Part shown: positions 11,801-19,299 of the stretch, piece after piece | Layout of the letters: every line of letters starts with the position of its first letter | Numbering within the stretch: the stretch's first letter is position 1 | Source: Diplonema papillatum | Lineage: Eukaryota > Euglenozoa > Diplonemea > Diplonemida > Diplonemidae | NCBI GenBank assembly: GCA_030068145.1 | Contig: JAPJBO010000019.1 | Location: 558,001-622,000 of the forward strand | Length of the DNA: 64,000 nt | Direction: 5' to 3' | Position numbers and translations under genes: made by a program | Notes under the pieces: generated by a model | The model's input: only the letters and a program-made list of their open reading frames with translations | The model's database searches: none | What the model was told of the DNA's origin: nothing

Positions 11801-14800
11801 CCGCCCCGGCAACGGCGAAGGCGGTCCCATTCGCTCTCGCCCCGCCATCGAAATAAACCAGGAGCCTGCTGTCTCCCATTTCCCGGGCCGGTAACGTAGC
11901 GCGGGCTGCCGTTGCCTTGCCTGTTGGTGCTTGTGGAGGAGCTGAGTAGAACCTACTCTTCAGGTCAGGGAGTCGCCGTCCTGTGTACAGCTCGAAATCC
12001 ACTGCCAGTTCGATGAAACTGGTTCCCAGCTCATCGTGCCCTGGGGGGGCCCACTTCGTCTGCTGCAGCCAGTCGGTAAATGCCATCCACATCTCTTGGC
12101 CATATTTCCACTTCGTTCCGACGGCGGAAGGTGCAATGGCAGGGACCGTGAGTCTGTGTTCTGATGGCTTCCACCCACGCGGGTAGTCCACGGTCCTGTG
12201 ATGCCTGGCGGACCTGTCAAGCAGGCCGTCTGCTTCCTGACGTCGAGTTAGGACCTCGACGAAGAAAAGGTGTAGCCGCTTTAGTACACGCAACCTTTCT
12301 TCCCTAGCTGCCGGCAGCCCGGGGATCGCTTCGTCTCCTCGTACAGCTGGGGCCACCCCGCACAAGCGTAGGCACGGGGGCCAATTCCTTTGCACGTTTA
12401 CCAAGTCTCCGTGCTTCGATCGACTTCGTTCCCAGGCTGGGCACATCCAGAACAAGTGCTCTACCGTCTCCCGGTCCTGTGTGTCGCAGTACGGGCAGTT
12501 TCGTTCACCCAACCCCGTTCGCCCGGTTGCCGGTGTGGCCCCCGCAAGTACCGACTTCAGCATGCCGGCTTCGTACGCGGTGAGGGGGGAGTCCCGCATT
12601 TCTAGTAGGTGCCGGGTTGCCTGGTGGTCTACCCCGTTCTGCACACCCCCGAAGTCCGCTGCTCGCCGCGCTGCGAGCTGAGCCATCTCACGCAGCCTCA
12701 GCGCGTGCCGCAAGTCGTGTTGAAAGATTCGGGTGCAGCCTTGCGCCGCTGCATCGTGCACTACCTCGTCTCCGGCTTCGTTCGTGTAGGCAATGCTGGT
12801 CGGTGCCACCCAGCGCCACTGGAGCCCATCCAGAGCTCTCTTGAAAAGGGCTAGGGGCCCTCTCAGCATTAGTAGCGTGTCGCTTTGCTCCCATGCCGTC
12901 CGGGACAGAGTCCGCGCGGACTCCCACTTCTCGACGGCCGCGGCGGTCCCGTCCACACCGCGTCAGTATACAGCCTTCGTAGGCGCACGATGTCCCGCTT
13001 CCTGAGTTCGGACACTGCGGTGCCGTAGTACCGCTTTGCCCCTGCCGTCATACTAACGACCAGGTCTCTTGCGTCGCCGGACAGTGAAGAAATGCGATTT
13101 CTTCTGCGTGCAGACTTTCATCCCGGTCAGCCCTGCAAACCGTCCTGACCGCCTGGCCGCCTCCTCCAGGTTTGCGAGTGACTTCAACATCGCATACACA
13201 TCGTCGACATACGAGAGTGGTATCGCTGCTTCGATGTCTGCTATGTGTCGCATCCAAACGCTAATCAGGACGTTCATGAGAATGACACTTAGGGGGCATC
13301 CCTGCATGATCCCGTTCGTCGGAATGAAGCCCTCACCTACTGTCGCTCCCATTCGAAAGTGGCGCTGCATGCTGGCGTAGGCCACCCGCAAGGTCCGCAG
13401 CACAACCTCGTTGAATCCAAGCTCCCCAGCCAGCTTAAAAGCTATCTCAATCGGGACCGAGTCGAAGCACTTCTTGAAGTCTAACGCAAGGCCGTAGAGT
13501 GGTTCACCTGTCAGGTGCGCCTCCTCAATGAGTGCTGCCAAGTGCCATATTAGGTCGTCCGTGCCATGCTCCTTCCGGCAGCCATGCATCCCGCTTGGCG
13601 CGATCTCGTCCATCCACGCGAGTGCTTCTTTCGCCCTTATCGCTGCCCAGATCCGGTATAGGACGGGGGTTATGGATATGGGCCGTTGCGACAGGGGATC
13701 TCCGGTGCTCTCGGGCTTCGGCAGGAGGTGTATTATTGCGTGCATGAGTTGCTCCGGCCATAGTCCTTCGGTTTCCACTGCGTTCATGGCATCGGCCATT
13801 AGCTCCAGGATTTCAGGCGGCAGTTGCCTTAGCTCATGCACACGCCATCCGTGTAATCCGGGGGATGTTGTCTTCTTCATCTTCTTGAGGGCCGCATCCA
13901 CATCGGCCGCGCCGATAGGTCTGCATTCCATCGCGTGCGGCGCAGGGAGGTACCGGGCGTAGTGAGTCTTGAAGGCCTCCCATTGGGGCTCCGGGATGTC
14001 CGTGTATTTTTGAAATATTCCGCCCCAGGCTTCAGGTCCTCTCAGCATCTCGTCGATTTCCCTCGGGCATGCAGTCAGAGTCCCGTCCCCTCGCCGCAGG
14101 AACACCGATGGGCTTCCCTGCTGTCCGGCCAGGAAACGGTAGATCGCACCCTTCTCTTGGCTGCCCCACGCTTTCTGGATTCTCTCTTTCCAGAGGCGAG
14201 AACGCTCCGTCTTCAGCTCTGCTACAGCTTCGCGTTGCGTCCCTACCAACTTCTCTGCTGTCGCCACGAGGTACTGCAACTCATCCTCGTCCCCGGTGCA
14301 GGGGTGCTGCGCCAATGACTCTTCAGCAGTACACCGATGCAAAGCGTTTCTCGCGTTCCGTTCCGCAACCGTCATTGCGCTAGGCTGGCCAACGCTCAGC
14401 CTCTGCCTCGCCTCGGCAATCACAGTGCGTAGCATCCCAATCACCTTGTCCCGTTGTCTCACGGACCTATCCGTCGCACCCCGTGCCGTGCACGCCTGCC
14501 TTGCGGACGCGTGCGCCTTCCGAGTGGTGAATCCACCAGCCCTGCCTCGGTAGGCGGTTGATCCTGGCGGGAGGCTCTTCCAGTGCAGGCCAGTCAGGTA
14601 GGCGTGTGTGTGTGTGTGTGTGTGTGTCGGAAGCAACCAGGCGACGAGTAGCCCTGAGGCCCGACAACCGATAGCAGGCTGCACCACGATCTACCGGGAG
14701 CCGGGTTGCGACAAGCCGGTTTGTGACAACCGGGCAAGCGGAGACCACTAACCCGGAGGTCACGACAACCGATAGCAGGTTAACACCACAATCTATCAGA

Positions 14801-17401
14801 GAGGCCGGTTTGTTACAACGGGCTAGACGCACGTAATCTTTGGTCCCCGGGTCTATTTTTCACGGTTCTCTTCATTGGTGCTGAACGCGAGCACAAATCC
14901 GCCGAAGAAGGTCTGCTGCATGGGCCAGCAAAGAAAGGTCACCAACCAGTGGGTCGATTCCCGTCCTAAGTGTGTTGCTAACCACGATCGTGGGAGTACA
15001 AATGGGAACATGACCGTGGGCAGGACCGACCCTTCCTTTCGTGAGAAAGGCGAAGAATAACAACATCAGCACCTGGTTTGTAGGAAACACTTGAGGAGGC
15101 TGCTAGCTGCAAAAGATCAAAGGAGGTAAATGTGCTGTAGCCCACACGAAACACAGGTGAATCTGGGTTAGTGGCGGCGTAAGCGTTCAACAAAAGCATG
15201 TCAAAACCAAGAGCTGCGACTCAGCTATTCTTCGTCAGTGCAAAGACTGTACCTCCAGTACGGTTTCTCTCGAGTAGTTACCGCCGTTATTGTTCAGACG
15301 AAAACACCGCTGAAGAAGGCCAACCTGATGATGACAGTAGGAGAAAGCAGAAAGGAAAACTAGAGTTTTCGTTGACCGCACTACCCTGTGCCCAAATCCT
15401 GGACGTGTTTTCAGGTGGCAAAGTTGGCAAATGATCATGACCAGAAGGCCCTACTTGGGCGGTTCAGTTTCCTCACACATTGCATGCGGCTAAGACAAAA
15501 TCGGGAGGAGTGGAGAGTCTGTGAAAAGCAGCGCACCAGCATCGCGGCCAGGAGGAACGTCCTGCCAGATTGCGCACCCGCAACGAATAACACCGGAGTT
15601 TAACTCTGAACTTAACTTGTATGCCCCTCCCGGATTGCACACAGACGCTTAGAACGTCGATGTCGAGCGATCTCGCGCCGTGGACAGCCTTCGTGGACCG
15701 CAGCAAGTTCAGCGCTCCGGCGAAGTCCGAGGTGTTCGGCCGCGTGCGGGCGAACGTGAAGGTTTTTTACGCCAACTACGGCGTCCTGCTCGGCGGGCTT
15801 GCTATTTTCATCCTGGTGTGTTTATTACCTTTCGTTCTTGAAACGTGCCGGGAGGTGCAATCCCCTCCTGATAGTCCGTACCGTGACGTACCGCGATATT
15901 TGAAGTTAGGATTGCAGATAATGCGTGGCGATGGTCTGCATCGAAGAAGAGGTAGATACTCACAAGTGACTACCACTTCGTTCGTACCGTGTCGTGCCGC
16001 CGGGGCTTGCACTCATCCGCATCATAATTGGATGGACCAGTGCAAAACACCTCGAGTCTGAATCTTCATTCTAATCGAGAGCGTACATTGAAAACAAAGT
16101 AAAGCAAACCCTCTCATACAGATCAGCAACTTGTACTTTTTGCTGGGCATGCTGATCTCGGTCGGCAGCTATTACTACTACAGATTGCAGGTATGCAACA
16201 CGATGTTCGATGCCAGCGAATCTGCTTGAATACACTCGATGTGTTCGCAGTTTGTACACACTGCCGTGCGACCCGTTTGCTCGGCACTTCCACTTGCACT
16301 TTCCTTGAGAATCGAGGGACGGTTTTCCTCATGCAACTCATGGTATAAGGTTGAGCTTGTTTATTGTTTTGGGCGCTGATATCTCTTTCCCGTGCACACA
16401 CTCACTCATACGCTCAGCTGGACGACAGGTGGTTCGCGCCACTTCTCCGTGCAAGCTAGTCTCGAAACAGCACGCAAGAACTGTGTGTTCCAGGTGGCAA
16501 CCGCCGACCATGAAGGGTGCTTGCACCAGAAGTTGGGAACAGCCAGTCAGGAGAAGCTGACAGCCTCCACGCTCTATCCCCACTTTAAGCCCTTGGCGCG
16601 TCAAGTTGGAATCTCTGCGTATTTCAGCGAACTCTTCATCGTCTACTCGTCAAAAAGCGAGGTTGGAAGGGTAAAGCCAAGCTGATAAACACAGGCCCCA
16701 CCGTTGGCCCCCTTTTCGTTTTCCTCTTCTCACGCACAGCACCTACACTCTTACAGACCAGCGACGGATCGGCGTTCGTGTTCCGGGGTAGGCAAGTCTC
16801 ACCTTCGCAGTTCTACGTGTTCCTTGTGTCGTTCACGCTGTTTCTGTTCTGGCTCACCGGAGGCGGTTCGACCGTCTTCTGGCTCGTGGCTTCGGCCCTC
16901 AGCATCGTCTTGGGGCACGCGTCTTTTAGAGAAGTTGAAACGGTATGCCAAGTCATCTCACGTGAAAGCGTGTTCAGGAGATCGGGGCGGGTGTTGAGGA
17001 AGCGAACTCGCCATCTTTCTGGATGCCGCCCTCCTTCCATGTAAGTTCTCGGTGGGGCTTCTGTGTTTTACCAGCACTTCGGCCCCAAGTTCGGGGAATT
17101 AAAACGCAAAGGCAGCGTCTGATCGTTTTCGATATACAGCAACTGCAGAAAGAAAGTACGGCCAACCCAACAAACGAGCGATACGCACACGGCTCGTGTA
17201 CGTACCTTACATACGGTAGGCCTTATTCACACCCCAAGTGGGAAAACCGATCAACCGGCACGCACACACAAAACTTATGGTAGCTACTCTGTTTTTCTGG
17301 TCGAAGCTGTACGCAATGTACTCCAACAAACCAAACAGGAATTGGTTCTGAAGGTGGAAGACGACTTCGGGGCGTTCAATCAACTCGCCCAACAAGTCTA
17401 G
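8815..17401 (+). CDS. PRA1-family (prenylated Rab acceptor) membrane protein, copy B, 5 exons
   Basis: Exons 8815-9045, 15645-15815, 16122-16190, 16757-16942 and 17354-17401 encode 234 aa; all introns are phase 0. The start ATG at 8815 has a good context (ACCATGG). Residues 1-77 are a divergent acidic tail that shares with copy A only the LAFL/LAFI word and the W-x-x-AK end. The PRA1 domain spans about residues 80-225: APWTAFVDRSKFSAP, RVRANVKVFYANY, LLGGLAIFIL, FLLGMLISVGSYYYYR, FRGRQVSPSQFYV, FWLTGGGSTVFW, GHASFREVE. The C terminus is VEDDFGAFNQLAQQV. The predicted role, by family, is binding prenylated Rab GTPases in ER-Golgi membranes. Exon 2-4 lengths equal those of copy A, so the pair arose by tandem duplication. 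Intron 1 is about 6.6 kb and contains an antisense non-LTR retrotransposon, satellite arrays and a family D repeat; whether this long intron is still spliced cannot be told from DNA alone. Confidence 0.88.
9830..10327. repeat. Satellite array at the 3' side of the LINE
   Basis: About six imperfect units of 65-97 bp. Each carries GAAGACCACTAAGTCAACC, AGCTTGAAAA, GGTAACTGATAGCACGCT and GGTCTATCAGAAGTCA-type words, and some end with a GCAACCGGGGCAGGC linker. Unit length varies because single modules are missing (for example the GAAGACCAC start near 10180). The GATAGCA and GACCACTAA words recur in the array at 14640-14830. Confidence 0.8.
10611..10634. repeat. (TG)n microsatellite
   Basis: A 24-bp CTGTGTG-type run just outside the 3' end of the LINE coding region. 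A matching run lies at 14604-14627 near the other end of the element. Confidence 0.9.
10695..12956 (-). CDS. LINE ORF, 3' part: end of RT, zinc-finger-like motif, RNase H, Cys/His-rich tail (broken)
   Basis: Continuous minus-strand frame of 753 codons that lacks its own start (the first codon is GTG in mid-protein) and continues the RT frame at 13053-14687 after two compensating frameshifts. Order: thumb/connection region; CPYCD...H...C, a C2HC-like motif common in LINE proteins (plus about 12480-12380); RNase H1 domain (plus about 11860-11430) with FDGGARANG, NVAEYEGLLAG, RGDSALVVGH and ELNTDADALSN, giving the expected D-E-D-D residues; then a tail with two similar Cys/His blocks (CSHHRKPRCREC and CTAHRLGRCGDC), possibly nucleic-acid binding. 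The product would degrade RNA in RNA-DNA hybrids during retrotransposition. The open frame on the opposite strand (11194-11856) is a shadow. Confidence 0.82.
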   Translation of the reverse strand: MDGTAAAVEKWESARTLSRTAWEQSDTLLMLRGPLALFKRALDGLQWRWVAPTSIAYTNEAGDEVVHDAAAQGCTRIFQHDLRHALRLREMAQLAARRAADFGGVQNGVDHQATRHLLEMRDSPLTAYEAGMLKSVLAGATPATGRTGLGERNCPYCDTQDRETVEHLFWMCPAWERSRSKHGDLVNVQRNWPPCLRLCGVAPAVRGDEAIPGLPAAREERLRVLKRLHLFFVEVLTRRQEADGLLDRSARHHRTVDYPRGWKPSEHRLTVPAIAPSAVGTKWKYGQEMWMAFTDWLQQTKWAPPGHDELGTSFIELAVDFELYTGRRLPDLKSRFYSAPPQAPTGKATAARATLPAREMGDSRLLVYFDGGARANGTAFAVAGAGAVVYRDGVKVAEVVLPLPTVRSNNVAEYEGLLAGLHLLGDAGEAEGEECTVRGDSALVVGHLARRMACSEELKPYLTRAALKVSSLQRRLTLHIEHVARELNTDADALSNAAMDLVQRQRPTRQQQETMLANFRRSGLGKALSLIEMGKAYGKVVAQPWFCGHEYSTTVLTSVGGTVVRGVSRRAQLLTATEDVIMKIREHTRENRPDQQENSPFPPHLGWAATFLPEEAYPAGWTQGKPDWKTKAEAAGRSSSTEPCEGAPPFEAPEGAVNTSRPGVVCSHHRKPRCRECVKKRLPAETCCRLKQHHHGSDGLRPRMHFCTAHRLGRCGDCVVANEALASCCPKHHANRRANRDPHSQPEGASAVT
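13053..14687 (-). CDS. LINE ORF, 5' part: reverse transcriptase (broken)
   Basis: Minus-strand frame of 544 codons with the RT fold motifs in order: TSPGLHGWRVHEL, HLLPKPESTGDP, RPISITPVLYRIWAAI, LALDFKKCFDSVP (motif A Asp), NGIMQGCPLSVIL (motif B) and SYVDDVYAM (motif C, catalytic Asp pair). This is the non-LTR type (extended N-terminal fingers, no protease or integrase). The first 40 or so codons run through a satellite unit and a (CA)n run (THTHTHTH), so the true start is probably an internal Met. The frame ends at a stop at 13053; the next 95 bp continue the protein in another frame (LSGDARDLVVSM, ELRKRDIVRLRRLYTDAV) before the original frame resumes at 12956. Confidence 0.85.
   Translation of the reverse strand: MVQPAIGCRASGLLVAWLLPTHTHTHTHAYLTGLHWKSLPPGSTAYRGRAGGFTTRKAHASARQACTARGATDRSVRQRDKVIGMLRTVIAEARQRLSVGQPSAMTVAERNARNALHRCTAEESLAQHPCTGDEDELQYLVATAEKLVGTQREAVAELKTERSRLWKERIQKAWGSQEKGAIYRFLAGQQGSPSVFLRRGDGTLTACPREIDEMLRGPEAWGGIFQKYTDIPEPQWEAFKTHYARYLPAPHAMECRPIGAADVDAALKKMKKTTSPGLHGWRVHELRQLPPEILELMADAMNAVETEGLWPEQLMHAIIHLLPKPESTGDPLSQRPISITPVLYRIWAAIRAKEALAWMDEIAPSGMHGCRKEHGTDDLIWHLAALIEEAHLTGEPLYGLALDFKKCFDSVPIEIAFKLAGELGFNEVVLRTLRVAYASMQRHFRMGATVGEGFIPTNGIMQGCPLSVILMNVLISVWMRHIADIEAAIPLSYVDDVYAMLKSLANLEEAARRSGRFAGLTGMKVCTQKKSHFFTVRRRKRPGR
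14604..14627. repeat. (TG)n microsatellite
   Basis: A GTGTGTG run of about 24 bp next to the 5' end of the LINE; it is read as THTHTH in the N terminus of the RT frame. Confidence 0.9.
14640..14830. repeat. Satellite units at the 5' side of the LINE
   Basis: Two to three diverged units with GACAACCGATAGCAGG, ACCACGATCTACCGG / ACCACAATCTATCAG, AGCCGGGTTGCGACAAG and GGAGACCACTAACCC. The GATAGCA, CTATCAGA and GACCACTAA words are shared with the array at 9830-10327, so related repeats flank both ends of the retroelement. Confidence 0.65.
15068..15195 (+). repeat. Dispersed repeat family D, copy in intron 1 of PRA1 copy B
   Basis: Has GCACCTGGTTTGTAGGAAAC, ACTTGAGGAGGCTGCTAG, AAAGGAGGTAAATGTGCTGT, AGCCCACACGAAACACAGG, TGAATCTGGGTTAGTGG and CGTAAGCGTTCAACAAAA in the family order. 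This is the best-preserved 5' and middle part of the family. Confidence 0.75.
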
Positions 17402-19299
17402 AGGTGGCTCCCCGCATGATGAGATGCGAAGAGGTCCTCCTGTCACGCGCACGGTAAATCAGCAGCACTTAACTCTAGCGTGTGCTCGTCCGATCCACCC
17501 TATCCTTCGTCTTTTGCATCCCCGTTTCAAAACGACCTGCAGAAGGACCCTCCGGTCGTCCGTATTCTAGCCCCCTCCGGGTTTCCCCCGTTGTTTGTTC
17601 TTTCTCTGTTGAGTCTTCTCCATGAGCCTTCTTTTTCTTTTGTCTAATTTCCGTTGGGGCTCCTGACCTGAAAATTGAACAGCCAACCCCCTTTTCCCCC
17701 TTGGCGAATAAGAAAGTCTGGAGGCTTCTCGCGTCACGAATCAGCGCAAAGAAGTGGCTCTGCTCTGCCGGGAGAGAGAGTAGGGTAGGAGGAAATGGGG
17801 GTTTCAGGAATTTGACTCATGCACGTCTTTCAAGAGAAGGCGAGGCAATTTCGGTACTACCTCAGTACCTGGGTGAAGTAGCTCACGCTGTTTCCCGAAG
17901 CCTGGTGGTGAAAATTGACACGCCGCATGTGGTTACAGAGGGCGGCTCATCCCACGACAAAGAAAACAATAGAAGACGTAAGAGGCACGCTAAAGAACGC
18001 AGCATAAGAAGGGGAAGCATCGTGACGAGCGTGCAAGGGATAGATTTATCTCGCCTTTTCTCAGAGCTCCCAGCTTCCGCTACCAGAGGCCGGGGCGAAG
18101 GCGGCCAACGGTGCAACTTCGAGAAGGCCGTGAAGGGGACGCCTGACGCGGTGCGCTACTGTTAAAAGGAGAAACAAAAAGAGGAAGGCAGCACTCGCCT
18201 TTCGTGAGGCGCCCCCCTCCCGCCTTTTCTTTTTCTTCTCTTTTCTAGTTGCGCCCAATCCTTCCCCCTCCCCGCGAAACCAGATTTCTGTCGAGAAAAG
18301 AGCTTTCGGCTTTGGGAGGCTTTGCCTTGCCGACAACAGGTTGTGTGTCCACGGGGTGCCGGGTTCGTGTCAGTCGAGCACAAGCCTTCACAACAGAAGA
18401 CACTAGATAAAAAACGTGGTTATTCTCCCTCGATCCCTGACTCGAAAGTCCTTGTTGTTCCCAAAGCAGGAAGATCGAATGGTCGATCCTCTCTGGTCTC
18501 TGACACTGCAGTTCTTTTCTTTCTGGTTTTTCTGCTTCCTGTTTTTGTTGCATCTATCCCGCTTGTCCTAATACGTGCTTTTCCTTCTTTTGTTCCTGTC
18601 GGTTATCCAGCAGCTCTTCGTTGGCGGAAGTGATAAGGGGGAACCCTTGCAGTATGGAGGCAACCCAGGACTCAAACACTGTCGCGACAAAAGTAACCCA
18701 CCCCGCCTGTCAACCAACGCTACAAAAAGGCTAGTTGTATCACAGCGTACTTGCCTTTCTGCACGAGAGCGATCTAGTTATTTCGCCACAACAAGTTTAT
18801 CTTCATCGATCGAGCTATTTCACCTTTTTTATTAATGTTGTTGTATTAATTAATGTTCATTTGAGTTGGCATGGAACAAGCCAATCCTTGCGGGGATTAG
18901 TGCATTCACGCTGTGGGGATTAGGTGATACCTTCCGCCAGGTAGCCGCAGACTATTCTACGGTGACGCAAGTACGAGCGAATAGTAGCAGATTGGCGGAC
19001 TAACAGAAGCGCACTGCTTCGAGCGCGAGATGCAGAAACCTTGTGCAATACCCAATCACAGACACCACACGCGGGACCAAAGAGAAATACAAGAAACAGT
19101 CTAGAAATAACAGAATAACAGAAGAAAAAGAGCCATTGAAGCCGCCCGGTCTGTTTGAAGGTCCCGCGAGCAAGACAAGAGGCGGCAGGAAGGACGTGTA
19201 AAAGGTAAACAGAGGTTCGCGCAGCGACCTAAAAGAACAAGTGGCGTGAAGACAGCAGTGATTGAGTGAGCGAGACCCGCTGCCTTGCTGACAAAGAGC
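17402..19299. other. Intergenic region after PRA1 copy B
   Basis: Nothing with gene character was found. The one longer open frame (17701-18165) lacks an ATG start and any recognisable domain. The stretch contains pyrimidine-rich tracts (about 17600-17660, 18200-18245 and 18520-18600) and one AT-rich patch near 18825-18860. It must hold the terminator of PRA1 copy B and the promoter of the gene at 19300. Confidence 0.4.

Larger units (their letters stand above)
9825..14830 (-). mobile_element. Degenerate non-LTR (LINE-type) retrotransposon in intron 1 of PRA1 copy B
   Basis: Minus-strand element, antisense to the host gene. It encodes reverse transcriptase (13053-14687) followed by a zinc-finger-like motif, an RNase H domain and a Cys/His-rich C terminus (10695-12956). 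It is bounded by related satellite units at both ends (9830-10327 and 14640-14830), each with a (TG)n microsatellite just inside. No LTRs and no recombinase or integrase are seen, and no APE-type endonuclease was recognised in the part read. Two frameshifts about 100 bp apart (near 13080 and 12960) break the ORF, so this copy is probably inactive. Element ends are approximate; no target-site duplication or A-tail was identified. Confidence 0.82.

Noticed and set aside
11194..11856. 220-codon plus-strand frame inside the LINE
   Set aside because: Antisense of the RNase H domain, which has all catalytic motifs on the minus strand.
17701..18165. 154-codon plus-strand frame with charged composition
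   Set aside because: It begins at a TTG codon, lacks an upstream acceptor and shows no domain; GC and codon pattern resemble the flanks.
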